Source: Orychophragmus violaceus
Taxonomy: Eukaryota > Streptophyta > Magnoliopsida > Brassicales > Brassicaceae
Length of the DNA: 64,000 bases
Direction: 5' to 3'
Assembly (NCBI GenBank): GCA_030180135.1
Contig: CM058230.1
Coordinates: 104,523,503-104,587,502, forward strand
Position numbers and translations under genes: made by a program. Shown one piece after another: positions 1-13,414 of this stretch. Within the stretch, counting starts at the first letter, position 1. Each line of letters starts with the position of its first letter. The notes below the pieces were generated by a model, which was not told the DNA's origin, searched no databases, and saw nothing but the letters and a program-made list of their open reading frames with translations.

Positions 1-89
1 AATTTCTTCACCAGACCTCTTTTATATCCCATTTTAAGGGTTTTGGTCATGATAGTTTCAAAAAAACTCGATCCAATTCTTCCCGGGTC

Positions 90-3000
90 ATGGAAACTTG
101 CATTTTGGCCTTAGAAGCCTTCCCGGCGGTGCATCTGGTCAGGATAATCCATCACGTCAGTCAGTATGGCCGAGATCGTCCTTCCCGTCATTGCGTTTCC
201 ATCCCGTCAGTCATTCTGTCCGCGAGAATGCTAGTCTTTTTTTATTTTGGTCGAGGGATTCCACACCTTACGTCATTTAGGGTGGTTTTTGGTCTTCGGA
301 TCCTTCCCGTCGGTTCATCCGGTCAGGATAATCCATCCCGTCAGTCAGTATGGCCGAGATAGTCCTTCCCGTCAGTTCGTTTCCATCCCGTTAGTCAGTA
401 TGGCCGAGATAGTTCTTCCCGTCAGTTCGTTTCCATCCCGTCAGTCATTCTGGCCGCCAGAATGCTAGTCTTTTTTTATTTTGGCCGAGGGATTCCACAC
501 CTTACGTCATTAGGGTGGGTTTTGGTCTTAGGATCCTTCCCGGCGGTTCATCCGGTCATGATAATCCAGCCCGTCAGTCAGTAAGGCCAAGATATTCCTT
601 CCCGTCAGTCCATTAGAAGGTTTTGGCCTTAGGATCCTTCCCCCGGTGGATAGAATCAGTTTATCCTATCCCGTCATTGCTTTTTCCACCAATTTCTGCA
701 CAAGACCTCTTTGTTATCCATTTGATAGGTTTGGGTCTGATAGTTTCAAAAAAACTCGAGTCAATTTTTTTCGGGTCATGGAACCTTGGTTCTCGGTAGG
801 CTATAACCTTCCCACGGTGTATAGACGGGTTTTTTGGGTCATTTGTTTTCCACCAATTTCTTCACCAGACCTCTTTTATATCCCATTTTAAGGGTTTTGG
901 TCATGATAGTTTCAAAAAAACTCGATCCAATTCTTCCCGGGTCATGGAAACTTGCATTTTGGCCTTAGAAGCCTTCCCGGCGGTGCATCTGGTCATGATA
1001 ATCCATCATGTCAGTCAGTATGGCAGAGATCGTCCTTCCCGTCATTGCGTTTCCATCCCGTCAGTCATTCTGTCCGCGAGAATGCTAGTCTTTTTTTATT
1101 TTGGTCGAGGGATTCCACACCTTACGTCATTTAGGGTGGTTTTTGGTCTTCGGATCCTTCCCGTCGGTTCATCCGGTCAGGATAATCCATCCCGTCAGTC
1201 AGTATGGCCGAGATAGTCCTTCCCGTCAGTTCGTTTCCATCCCGTTAGTCAGTATGGCCGAGATAGTTCTTCCCGTCAGTTCGTTTCCATCCCGTCAGTC
1301 ATTCTGGCCGCCAGAATGCTAGTCTTTTTTTATTTTGGCTGAGGGATTCCACACCTTACGTCATTAGGGTGGGTTTTGGTCTTAGGATCCTTCCCGGCGG
1401 TTCATCCGGTCATGATAATCCAGCCCGTCAGTCAGTATGGCCAAGATATTCCTTCCCGTCAGTCCATTAGGAGGTTTTGGCCTTAGGATCCTTCCCCGGG
1501 TGGATAGAATCAGTTTATCCTATCCCGTCATTGTTTTATCCACCAATTTCTTCACCAGACCTCTTTGTTATCCATTTGAGAGGTTTGGGTCTTGATAGTT
1601 TCAAAAAAACTCGAGTCAATTTTTTTGGGTCATGGAACCTTGGTTCTCGGTAGGCTATAACCTTCCCACGGTGTATAGACGGGTTTTTCGGGTCATTTGT
1701 TTTCAACCAATTTCTTCACCAGACCCTTTTTATATCCCATTTTATGGGTTTTGGTCGTGATAGTTTCAAAAAAACTCTTTCCAATTCTTCCCGGGTCATT
1801 GAAACTTGCATTTTGGCCTTAGAATCGTTCCCGTCATTTCGTTTCCATCCCGTCAGTCATTCTGTCCGCAAGAATGCTAGTCCTTTGTTGTTTTGGCCGA
1901 GGGATTCCACACCTTACGTCATTTAGGGTGGTTTTTGGCCTAAGGATCCTTCCCGGCGGTTCATCCGGTCATGATAATCCATCCTCTCAGTCAGTATGGC
2001 CGAGATATTCGTTCTTGTCAGTCCATTAGGGGGGTTTTGGCGTTAGGATCCTTCCCCCGGTGGATAGGATCAGTTTATCCTATCCCGTCATTGCTTTTTC
2101 CACCAATTTCTGCACCAGACCTCTTTGTTATCCATTTGATAGGTTTGGGTCTGATAGTTTCAAAAAAACTCGAGTCTATTTTTTTCGGGTCACGGAACCT
2201 TGGTTCTCGGTAGGCTATAACCTTCCCACGGTGTATAGACGGGTTTTTCGGGTCATTTGTTTTCCACCAATTTCTTCACCAGACCTCTTTTATATCCCAA
2301 TTTAAGGGTTTTGGTCATGATAGTTTCAAAAAAACTCGATCCAATTCTTCCCGGGTCATGGAAACTTGCATTTTGGCCTTAGAAGCCTTCTCGGCGGTGC
2401 ATCTGGTCAGGATAATCCATCACGTCAGTCAGTATGGCCGAGATAGTCCTTCCCGTCATTGCGTTTCCATCTCGTCAGTCATTCTGTCCGCGAGAATGCT
2501 AGTCCTTTGTTGTTTTGGCCGAGGGATTCCACACCTTACGTCATTTAGGGTGGTTTTTTGGCCTTAGGATCCTTCCCGGCGGTTCATCCGGTCATGATAA
2601 TCCAGCCCGTCAGTCATTATGGCCGAGACAGTCCTTCCCGTCATTTTGTTTCCATCCCATCAATCATTCTGTCCGCGAGAATGCTAGTATTTTTTTATTT
2701 TGGCCGAGGGATTCCACACCTTACGTCATTAGGGTGGTTTTGGCCTTAGGATCCTTCCCGGCGGTTCATCCGGTCATTATAATCCATCCCATCAGTCAGT
2801 ATGGCCGAGATATTCCTTCCCGTCAGTCCATTAGGGGGTTTTGGCCTTAGGATCCTTCCCCCGGTGGATAGGATCAGTTTATCCTATCCCGTCATTGTTT
2901 TTTGCACCAATTTCTTCACTAGACTTCTTTGTTATCCATTTGAGAGGTTTGGGTCTTGATAGTTTCAAAAAAACTCGAGTAAATTTTTTCGGGTCATGGA

Positions 3001-3161
3001 ACCTTAGTTCTTGGTAGGCTATAACCTTCCCACGGTGCATAGACGGGTTTTTCGGGTCATTTGTTTTCCACCAATTTCTTCACCAGACCTCTTTTATATC
3101 CCATTTTAAGGGTTTTGGTCGTGATAGTTTCAAAAAAACTCGATCCAATTCTTCCTGGGTC
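90..3161 (+). repeat. HOR-A unit 1 (3072 bp)
   Basis: Distances between successive ATGGAAACTTGCATTTTGGCC-type anchors (90, 944, about 1798, 2358, 3162) are 854, 854, 560 and 804 bp. The same series recurs in unit 3 starting at 6803. The 854-bp block is 184+233+101+336 bp and the 560-bp block is 123+101+336 bp. The part up to about 2520 is nearly identical to the sequence 6713 bp downstream. Confidence 0.85.
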
Positions 3162-6100
3162 ATGGAAACTTGCATTTTGGCCTTAGAATCCTTCTCGGCG
3201 GTGAATCTAGTCAGGATAATCCATCACGTCAGTCAGTATGGCCGAGATAGTCCTTCCCGTCATTTCGTTTCCATCCCATCAGTCATTCTGTCCGCGAGAA
3301 TGCTAGTCTTTTTTTATTTTGGCCGAGGGATTCCACACCTTACGTCATTTAGGGTGGTTTTTGGCCTTAGGATCCTTCCCGGCGGTTCATCCGGTCATGA
3401 TAATCCATCCCATCAGTCAGTATGGCCGAGATATTCCTTCCTGTCAGTCCATTAGGGGGTTTTGGCCTTAGGATCCTTCCCCCGGTGGATAGGATCAGTT
3501 TATCCTATCCCGTCATTGTTTTTTCCACCAATTTCTTCACTAGACTTCTTTGTTATCCATTTGAGAGGTTTGGGTCTTGATAGTTTCAAAAAAACTCGAG
3601 TAAATTTTTTCGGGTCATGGAACCTTAGTTGTTGGTAGGCTATAACCTTCCCACGGTGCATAGACGGGTTTTTCAGGTCATTTGTTTTCCACCAATTTCT
3701 TCACCAGACCTCTTTTATATCCCATTTTAAGGGTTTTGGTCGTGATAGTTTAAAAAAAACTCGATCCAATTCTTCCTGGGTCATGGAAACTTGCATTTTG
3801 GCCTTAGAATCCTTCTCGGCGGTGCATCTGGTCAGGATAATCCATCACGTCAGTCAGTATGGCCGAGATAGTCCTTCCCGTCATTTCGTTTCCATCCCGT
3901 CAGTCATTCTGTCCGCGAGAATGCTAGTCTTTTTTGTTTTGCCCGAGGGATTCCACACCTTACGTTATTTTGGGTGGTTTTTGGACTTAGGATCCTTCCC
4001 GGCGGTGCATATGGTCAGGATAATCCATCACGTCAGTCAGTATTGCCGAGATAGTCCTTCCCGTCATTTCGTTTCCATCCCATCAGTCATTATGTCCGCG
4101 AGAATGCTAGTCTTTTTTTTATTTTGGCCGAGGGATTCCACACCTTACGTCATTAGGGTGGTTATTGCCTTAGGATCCTTCCCGTCGGTTCATCCGGTCA
4201 TGATAATCCAGCCCGTCAGTCAGTATGGCCGAGATATTCCTTCCCGTCAGTCCATTAGGAGGTTTTGGCCTTAGGATCCTTCCCCCGGTGGATAGAATCA
4301 GTTTATCCTATCCCGTCATTGCTTTTCCACCAATTTCTGCACCAGACCTCTTTGTTATCCATTTGATAGGTTTGGGTCTGATAGTTTCAAAAAAACTCGA
4401 GTCAATTTTTTTCGGGTCATGGAACCTTGGTTCTCGGTAGGCTATAACCTTCCCACGGTGTATAGACGGGTTTTTCGGGTCATTTGTTTTCCACCAATTT
4501 CTTCACCAGACCTCTTTTATATCCCATTTTAAGGGTTTTGGTCATGATAGTTTCAAAAAAACTCGATCCAATTCTTCCCGGGTCATGGAAACTTGCATTT
4601 TGGCCTTAGAAGCCTTCCTGGCGGTGCATCGGGTCAGGATAATCCATCACGTCAGTCAGTATGGCCGAGATAGTCCTTCCCGTCATTGCGTTTCCATCCC
4701 GTTAGTCATTCTGTCCGCGAGAATGCTAGTCTTTTTTTATTTTGGTCGAGGGATTCCACACCTTACGTCATTTAGGGTGGTTTTTGGTCTTCGGATCCTT
4801 CCCGTCGGTTCATCCGGTCAGGATAATCCATCCCGTCAGTCAGTATGGCCGAGATAGTCCTTCCCGTCAGTTCGTTTCCATCCCGTCAGTCAGTATGGCC
4901 GAGATAGTTATTCCTGTCAGTTCGTTTCCATCCCGTCAGTCATTCTGGCCGCCAGAATGCTAGTCTTTTTTTATTTTGGCCGAGGGATTCCACACCTTAC
5001 GTCATTAGGGTGGGTTTTGGTCTTAGGATCCTTCTCAGCGGTTCATCCGGTCATGATAATCCATCCCGTCAATCAGTATGGCCGAGATATTCCTTCCCGT
5101 CAGTCCATTAGGAGGTTTTGGCCTTAGGATCCTTCCCTCGGTGGATAGAATCAGTTTATCCTATCCCGTCATTGTTTTTTCCACCAATTTCTTCACCAGA
5201 CCTCTTTGTTATCCATTTGAGAGGTTTGGGTCTTGATAGTTTCAAAAAAACTCGAGTTAATTTTTTCGGGTCATGGAACCTTGGTTCTCGGTAGGCTATA
5301 ACCTTCCCACGGTGTATAGACGGGTTTTTCGGGTCATTCGTTTTCCACCAATTTCTTCACCAAACCTCTTTTATATCCCATTTTATGGGTTTTGGTCGTG
5401 ATAGTTTCAAAAAAACTCGATCCAATTCTTCCTGGGTCATGGAAACTTGCATTTTGGCCTTAGAATCCTTTCCGTCATTTCGTTTCCATCCCGTCAGTCA
5501 TTCTGTCCGCAAGAATGCTAGTCCTTTGTTGTTTTGGCCGAGGGATTCCACACCTTACGTCATTTAGGGTGGTTTTTGGCCTAAGGATCCTTCCCGGCGG
5601 TTCATCCGGTCATGATAATCCATCCTCTCAGTCAGTATGGCCGAGATATTCCTTCCTGTCAGTCCATTAGGGGGGTTTTGGCGTTAGGATCCTTCCCCCG
5701 GTGGATAGGATCAGTTTATCCTATCCCGTCATTGCTTTTTCCACCAATTTCTGCACCAGACCTCTTTGTTATCCATTTGATAGGTTTGGGTCTGATAGTT
5801 TCAAAAAAACTCGAGTCAATTTTTTTCGGGTCATGGAACCTTGGTTCTCGGTAGGCTATAACCTTCCCACGGTGTATAGACGGGTTTTTCGGGTCATTTG
5901 TTTTCCACCAATTTCTTCACCAGACATCTTTTATATCCCATTTTAAGGGTTTTGGTCATGATAGTTTCAAAAAAACTGGACACAATTCTTCCCGGGTCAT
6001 GGAAACTTGCATTTTGGCCTTAGAAGCCTTCCCGACGGTGCATCTGGTCAGGATAATCCATCACGTCAGTCAGTATGGCCGAGATAGTCCTTCCCGTCAT

Positions 6101-6802
6101 TGCGTTTCCATCCCGTCAGTCATTCTGTCCGTGAGAATGCTAGTCCTTTGTTGTTTTTGCCGAGGGATTCCACACCTTACGTCATTTAGGGTGGTTTTTT
6201 GGCCTTAGGATCCTTCCCGGCGGTTCATCCGGTCATGATAATCCAGCCCGTCAGTCATTATGGCCGAGACAGTCCTTCCCGTCATTTCGTTTCCATCCCA
6301 TCAATCATTCTGTCCACGAGAATGCTAGTCTTTTTTTATTTTGGCCGAGGGATTCCACAACTTACGTCATTAGGGTGGTTTTGGCCTTAGGATCCTTCCC
6401 GGCGGTTCATCCGGTCATGATAATCCATCCCATCAGTCAGTATGGCCGAGATATTCCTTCCCGTCAGTCCATTAGGGGGTTTTGGCCTTAGGATCCTTCC
6501 CCCGGTGGATAGGATCAGTTTATCCTATCCCGTCATTGTTTTTTCCACCAATTTCTTCACTAGACTTCTTTGTTATCCATTTGAGAGGTTTGGGTCTTGA
6601 TAGTTTCAAAAAAACTCTAGTAAATTTTTTCGGGTCATGGAACCTTAGTTCTTGGTAGGCTATAACCTTCCCACGGTGCATAGACGGGTTTTTCGGGTCA
6701 TTTGTTTTCCACCAATTTCTTCACCAGACCTCTTTTATATCCCATTTTAAGGGTTTTGGTCATGATAGTTTCAAAAAAACTCGATCCAATTCTTCCCGGG
6801 TC
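3162..6802 (+). repeat. HOR-A unit 2, variant (3641 bp)
   Basis: Anchors at 3162, 3783, 4585, 5438, 5999 and 6803 give block lengths 621, 802, 853, 561 and 804 bp. The last three blocks match the pattern of units 1 and 3. The first two replace the leading 854-bp block, so the unit is about 570 bp longer. Sequence from 5385 to 6390 matches 1744-2749 at an offset of 3641 bp. Confidence 0.8.
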
Positions 6803-9800
6803 ATGGAAACTTGCATTTTGGCCTTAGAAGCCTTCCCGGCGGTGCATCTGGTCAGGATAATCCATCACGTCAGTCAGTATGGCCGAGATCGTCCTTCCCG
6901 TCATTGCGTTTCCATCCCGTCAGTCATTCTGTCCGCGAGAATGCTAGTCTTTTTTTATTTTGGTCGAGGGATTCCACACCTTACGTCATTTAGGGTGGTT
7001 TTTGGTCTTCGGATCCTTCCCGTCGGTTCATCCGGTCAGGATAATCCATCCCGTCAGTCAGTATGGCCGAGATAGTCCTTCCCGTCAGTTCGTTTCCATC
7101 CCGTTAGTCAGTATGGCCGAGATAGTTCTTCCCGTCAGTTCGTTTCCATCCCGTCAGTCATTCTGGCCGCCAGAATGCTAGTCTTTTTTTATTTTGGCCG
7201 AGGGATTCCACACCTTACGTCATTAGGGTGGGTTTTGGTCTTAGGATCCTTCCCGGCGGTTCATCCGGTCATGATAATCCAGCCCGTCAGTCAGTAAGGC
7301 CAAGATATTCCTTCCCGTCAGTCCATTAGAAGGTTTTGGCCTTAGGATCCTTCCCCCGGTGGATAGAATCAGTTTATCCTATCCCGTCATTGCTTTTTCC
7401 ACCAATTTCTGCACAAGACCTCTTTGTTATCCATTTGATAGGTTTGGGTCTGATAGTTTCAAAAAAACTCGAGTCAATTTTTTTCGGGTCATGGAACCTT
7501 GGTTCTCGGTAGGCTATAACCTTCCCACGGTGTATAGACGGGTTTTTTGGGTCATTTGTTTTCCACCAATTTCTTCACCAGACCTCTTTTATATCCCATT
7601 TTAAGGGTTTTGGTCATGATAGTTTCAAAAAAACTCGATCCAATTCTTCCCGGGTCATGGAAACTTGCATTTTGGCCTTAGAAGCCTTCCCGGCGGTGCA
7701 TCTGGTCATGATAATCCATCACGTCAGTCAGTATGGCAGAGATCGTCCTTCCCGTCATTGCGTTTCCATCCCGTCAGTCATTCTGTCCGCGAGAATGCTA
7801 GTCTTTTTTTATTTTGGTCGAGGGATTCCACACCTTACGTCATTTAGGGTGGTTTTTGGTCTTCGGATCCTTCCCGTCGGTTCATCCGGTCAGGATAATC
7901 CATCCCGTCAGTCAGTATGGCCGAGATAGTCCTTCCCGTCAGTTCGTTTCCATCCCGTTAGTCAGTATGGCCGAGATAGTTCTTCCCGTCAGTTCGTTTC
8001 CATCCCGTCAGTCATTCTGGCCGCCAGAATGCTAGTCTTTTTTTATTTTGGCTGAGGGATTCCACACCTTACGTCATTAGGGTGGGTTTTGGTCTTAGGA
8101 TCCTTCCCGGCGGTTCATCCGGTCATGATAATCCAGCCCGTCAGTCAGTATGGCCAAGATATTCCTTCCCGTCAGTCCATTAGGAGGTTTTGGCCTTAGG
8201 ATCCTTCCCCTGGTGGATAGAATCAGTTTATCCTATCCCGTCATTGTTTTATCCACCAATTTCTTCACCAGACCTCTTTGTTATCCATTTGAGAGGTTTG
8301 GGTCTTGATAGTTTCAAAAAAACTCGAGTCAATTTTTTTGGGTCATGGAACCTTGGTTCTCGGTAGGCTATAACCTTCCCACGGTGTATAGACGGGTTTT
8401 TCGGGTCATTTGTTTTCAACCAATTTCTTCACCAGACCCTTTTTATATCCCATTTTATGGGTTTTGGTCGTGATAGTTTCAAAAAAACTCTTTCCAATTC
8501 TTCCCGGGTCATTGAAACTTGCATTTTGGCCTTAGAATCGTTCCCGTCATTTCGTTTCCATCCCGTCAGTCATTCTGTCCGCAAGAATGCTAGTCCTTTG
8601 TTGTTTTGGCCGAGGGATTCCACACCTTACGTCATTTAGGGTGGTTTTTGGCCTAAGGATCCTTCCCGGCGGTTCATCCGGTCATGATAATCCATCCTCT
8701 CAGTCAGTATGGCCGAGATATTCGTTCTTGTCAGTCCATTAGGGGGGTTTTGGCGTTAGGATCCTTCCCCCGGTGGATAGGATCAGTTTATCCTATCCCG
8801 TCATTGCTTTTTCCACCAATTTCTGCACCAGACCTCTTTGTTATCCATTTGATAGGTTTGGGTCTGATAGTTTCAAAAAAACTCGAGTCTATTTTTTTCG
8901 GGTCACGGAACCTTGGTTCTCGGTAGGCTATAACCTTCCCACGGTGTATAGACGGGTTTTTCGGGTCATTTGTTTTCCACCAATTTCTTCACCAGACCTC
9001 TTTTATATCCCAATTTAAGGGTTTTGGTCATGATAGTTTCAAAAAAACTCGATCCAATTCTTCCCGGGTCATGGAAACTTGCATTTTGGCCTTAGAAGCC
9101 TTCCCGGCGGTGCATCTGGCCAGGATAATCCATCACGTCAGTCAGTATGGCCGAGATAGTCCTTCCCGTCATTGCGTTTCCATCCCGTCAGTCATTCTGT
9201 CCGCGAGAATGCTAGTCCTTTGTTGTTTTGGCCGAGGGATTCCACACCTTACGTCATTTAGGATGGTTTTTTGGCCTTAGGATCCTTCCCGGCGGTTCAT
9301 CCGGTCATGATAATCCAGCCCGTCAGTCATTATGGCCGAGACAGTCCTTCCCGTCATTTCGTTTCAATCCCATCAGTCATTCTGTCCGCGAGAATGCTAG
9401 TCTTTTTTTTATTTTGGCCGAGGGATTCCACACCTTACGTCATTAGGGTGGTTTTGGCCTTAGGATCCTTCCCGGCGGTTCATCAGGTCATGATAATCCA
9501 GCCCGTCAGTCAGTATGGCCGAGATATTCCTTCCAGTCAGTCCATTTGGAGGTTTTGGCCTTAGGATCCTTCCCCCGGTGGATAGAATCAATTTATCCTA
9601 TCCCGTCATTGTTTTTTCCACCAATTTCTTCACCAGACCTCTTTGTTATCCATTTGAGAGGTTTGGGTCTTGATAGTTTCAAAAAAATTCGAGTCAATTT
9701 TTTCGGGTCATGGAACCTTGGTTCTCGGTTGGCTATAACCTTCCCACGGTGTATAGACGGGTTTTTCGGGTCATTTGTTTTCCACTAATTTCTTCACCAG

Positions 9801-9875
9801 ACCTCTTTTATATCCCATTTTAAGGGTTTTGGTCGTGATAGTTTCGAAAAATCTCAATCCAATTCTTCCCGGGTC
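6803..9875 (+). repeat. HOR-A unit 3 (3073 bp), near-copy of unit 1
   Basis: Anchors at 6803, 7657, 8510, 9071 and 9876 give 854, 853, 561 and 805 bp, the unit 1 pattern. Over 6714-9230 the sequence differs from 1-2517 at only scattered positions, which points to recent duplication of a segment about 6.7 kb long. Similarity falls beyond about 9300, where the 804-bp block differs more. Confidence 0.85.
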
Positions 9876-11563
9876 ATGGAAACCTGCATTTTGGCCTTAG
9901 AAGCCTTCCCGGCGGTGCATCTGGTCAGGATAGTCCATCACGTAAGTCAGTATGGCCGAGATAGTCCTTCCCGTCATTTCGTTTCCATCCCGTCAGTCAT
10001 TCTGTCTGCGAGAATGCTAGTCTTTTTTGTTTTGCCCGAGGGATTCCACACCTTACGTCATTTAGGGTTGTTTTTGGCCTTAGGATCCTTCCCGGCGGTT
10101 CATCCGGTCATGATAATCCAGCCCGTCAGTCATTATGGCCGAGACAGTTTTTCCCGTCAGTTCGTTTCCATCCAGTCAGTGGTTCTGGCTGCGAGAACAC
10201 TAGTCCTTGGTAGTTTTGCCCCAGGGATTCCACACCTTACGTCCATTAGGGTGGTTTTTGGTCTTCGGATCCTTCCCGTCGGTTCATCCGGTCAGGATAA
10301 TCCAGCCCGTCAGTCAGTATGGCCGAGATAGTTTTTCCCGTCAGTTCGTTTCCATCCAGTCAGTGGTTCTGGCTGCGAGAACGCTAGTCCTTGGTAGTTT
10401 TGCCCCTGGGATTCCACACCTTACGTCATTTTGGGTGGTTTTTGGACTTAGGATCCTTCCCTGCGGTGCATCCGGTCAGGATAATCCATCCCGTCAGTCA
10501 TTCTGTCCTCGAGAATGCTAGTCATTTGTTGTTTTGGTCGAGGGATTCCACACCTTAAGTCATTTAGGGTGGTTTTTGGCCTTAGGATCCTTCCCGGCGG
10601 TTCATCCGGTCATGATAATCCAGCCCGTCAGTCAGTATGGCCGAGATATTCCTTCCCGTCAGTCCATTAGGGGTTTTTGGCCTTAGGATCCTTCTCCCGG
10701 TGGATAGAATCAGTTTATCCTATCCCGTCATTGTTTTTTCCACCAATTTCTTCACCAGACCTCTTTGTTATCCATTTGAGAGGTTTGGGTCTTGATAGTT
10801 TCAAAAAAACTCGAGTCAATTTTTTCGGGTCATGGAACCTTGGTTCTCGGTAGGCTATAACCTTCCCACGGTGTATAGACGGGTTTTTCGGGTCATTTGT
10901 TTTCCACTAATTTCTTCACCAGACCTCTTTTATATCCCATTTTAAGGGTTTTGGTCGTGATAGTTTCAAAAAAACTCGATCCAATTCTTCCCGGGTCATG
11001 GAAACTTGCATTTTGGCCTTAGAATCCTTCCCGTCATTTCGTTTCTGGTCAGGATAGACCATCACGTCAGTCAGTATGGCCGAGATAGTCCTTCCCGTCA
11101 TTTCGTTTCCATCCCGTCAGTCATTCACCAGACCTCTTTTATATCCCTTAGGATCCTTCCCGGCGGTTCATCCGGTCATGATAATCCAGCCCGTTAGTCA
11201 GTATGGCCGAGATATTCCTTCCCGTCAGTCCATTAGGAGGTTTTGGCCTTAGGATCCTTCCCCCGGTGGATAGAATCAGTTTATCCTATCCCGTCATTGT
11301 TTTTTCCACCAATTTCTTCACCAGACCTCTTTGTTATCCATTTGAGAGGTTTGGGTCTTGATAGTTTCAAAAAAACTCGAGTCAATTTTTTCGGGTCATG
11401 GAACCTTGGTTCTCGGTAGGCTATAACCTTCCCACGGTGTATAGACGGGTTTTTCGGGTCATTTGTTTTCCACCAATTTCTTCACCAGACCTCTTTTATA
11501 TCCCATTTTAAGGGTTTTGGTCATGATAGTTTCAAAAAAACTAGATCAAATTCTTCCTGGGTC
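9876..11563 (+). repeat. Irregular satellite between HOR-A and HOR-B
   Basis: The anchor spacing here is 1122 bp and then 566 bp, unlike the neighbouring HORs. The section contains a module variant with GTGGTTCTGGCTGCGAGAAC and a GTTTTGCCCC box (about 10180-10410), and a rearranged join near 11125-11150 where a CACCAGACCTC half is cut short and fused to a CTTAGGATCC module. It looks like an unequal-exchange or deletion zone. No gene is seen. Confidence 0.75.
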
Positions 11564-12977
11564 ATGGAAACTTGCATTTTGGCCTTAGAATCCTTCTCGG
11601 CGGTGCATATGGTCAGGATAATCCATCACGTCAGTCAGTATGGCCGAGATAGTCCTTCTCGTCATTTCGTTTCCATCCCATCAGTCATTCTGTCCGCGAG
11701 AATGCTAGTCTTTTTTTATTTAGGCCGAGGGATTCCACACCTTACGTCATTAGGGTGGTTTTTGGTCTTAGGATCCTTCCCGTCGGTGCATCCGGTCAGG
11801 ATAATCCATCCCGTCAGTCAGTATGGCCAAGATAGTCCTTCCCGTCAGTTCGTTTCCATCCCGTTAGTCAGTATGGCCAAGATAGTCCTTCACGTCATTT
11901 CGTTTCCATCCCGTCAGTCATTCTGGCCGCGAGAATGCTAGTCCTTTGTTGTTTTGGCCGAGGGATTCCACACCTTACGTCATTTAGGGTGGTTTTTGGC
12001 CTTAGGATCCTTCCCGGCGGTTCATCCGGTCATGATAATCCAGCCCGTCAGTCAGTATGGCCGAGATATTCCTTCCCGTCAGTCCATTAGGGGTTTTTGG
12101 CCTTAAGATCCTTCTCCCGGTGGATAGGATCAGTTTATCCTATCCCGTCATCGCTTTTTCCACCAATTTCTGCACCAGACCTCTTTGTTATCCATTTGAT
12201 AGGTTTGGGTCTGATAGTTTCAAAAAAACTCTAGTCAATTTTTTTCGGGTCATGGAACCTTGGTTCTCGGTAGGCTATAACCTTCCCACGGTGCATAGAC
12301 GGGTTTTTTGGGTCATTTGTTTTCCACCAATTTCTTCACCAGACCTCTTTTATATCCCATTTAAGGGTTTTGGTCGTGATAGTTTCAAAAAAACTCGATC
12401 CAATTCTTCCCGGGTCATGGAAACTTGCATTTTGGCCTTAGAATCCTTCCCGTCATTTCATTTCCATCCCGTCAGTCATTCTGTCCGCAAGAATGCTATT
12501 CCTTTGTTGTTTTGGCCGAGGGATTCCACACCTTACGTCATTTAGGGTGGTTTTTGGCCTTTAGATCCTTCCCGGCGGTTCATCCGGTCATGATAATCCA
12601 GCCCGTCAGTCAATATGGCCGAGATATTCCTTCCCGTCAGTCCATTAGGGGGTTTTTGGCCTTAGGATCCTTCTCCTGGTGGATAGGATCAGTTTATCAT
12701 ATCCCGTCATTGTTTTCTCCACCAATTTCTTCACCAGACCTCTTTGTTATCCATTTGAGAGGTTTGGGTCTTGATATTTTCAAAAAAACTCGAGACAATT
12801 TTTTTCGGTTCATGGAACCTTGGTTCTCGGTAGGCTATAACCTTCCCACGGTGTATAGACGGGTTTTTCGGGTCATTTGTTTTCCACCAATTTCTTCACC
12901 AGACCTCTTTTATATCGCATTTTATGGGTTTTGGTCATGATAGTTTCAAAAAAACTCGATCCAATTCTTCCTGGGTC
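11564..12977 (+). repeat. HOR-B unit 1 (1414 bp)
   Basis: One 853-854-bp block plus one about 561-bp block. It is nearly identical to the units at 13415 and 14829: the offsets 1851 and 1414 bp hold for every landmark checked, including the unusual TTTTATTTAGGCC and CCTTAAGATCC variants. Its final module ends TATATCGCATTTTATGGG, a variant shared with the end of unit 3 but not of unit 2. Confidence 0.88.
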
Positions 12978-13414
12978 ATGGAAACTTGCATTTTGGCCTT
13001 AGAATCCTTCTCGGCGGTGCATCTGGTCAGGATAATCCATCACGTCAGTCAGTATGGCCGAGATAGTCCTTCCCGTCAGTCCATTAGGGGGTTTTGGCCT
13101 TAGGATCCTTCCCCTGGTGGATAGGATCAGTTTATCCTATCCCGTCATTGTTTTCTCCACCAATTTCTTCACTAGACCTCTTTGTTATCCATTTGAGAGG
13201 TTTGGGTCTTGATAGTTTCAAAAAAACTCGAGTCAATTTTTTCGGGTCATGGAACCTTGGTTCTCGGTAGGCTATAACCTTCCCACGGTGTATAGACGGG
13301 TTTTTCGGGTCATTTGTTTTCCACCAATTTCTTCACCAGACCTCTTTTATATCCCATTTTAAGGGTTTTGGTCATGATAGTTTCAAAAAAACTAGATCAA
13401 ATTCTTCCTGGGTC
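12978..13414 (+). repeat. 437-bp extra block between HOR-B units 1 and 2
   Basis: A shortened block made of a truncated GGCCTTAGAATCC module joined at about 13076 to GTCAGTCCATTAGGGGG and then a 336-bp module. A similar short join follows HOR-B unit 3 (16242-16461). It accounts for unit 1 being followed by its next copy at 1851 rather than 1414 bp. Confidence 0.75.

Noticed and set aside
1..3072. CRISPR-like alternation of short repeats (CCCGTCAGTCAGTATGGCC) and spacers
   Set aside because: The 'spacers' are themselves repetitive satellite, and the context is plant-like with LTR elements.
3880..3905. TTTCGTTTCCATCCCGT as a CENP-B-box-like motif
   Set aside because: It shares TTCG and a CCCG/CGGG element with the mammalian box, but the central bases and orientation do not fit the consensus, and plants have no established CENP-B box.
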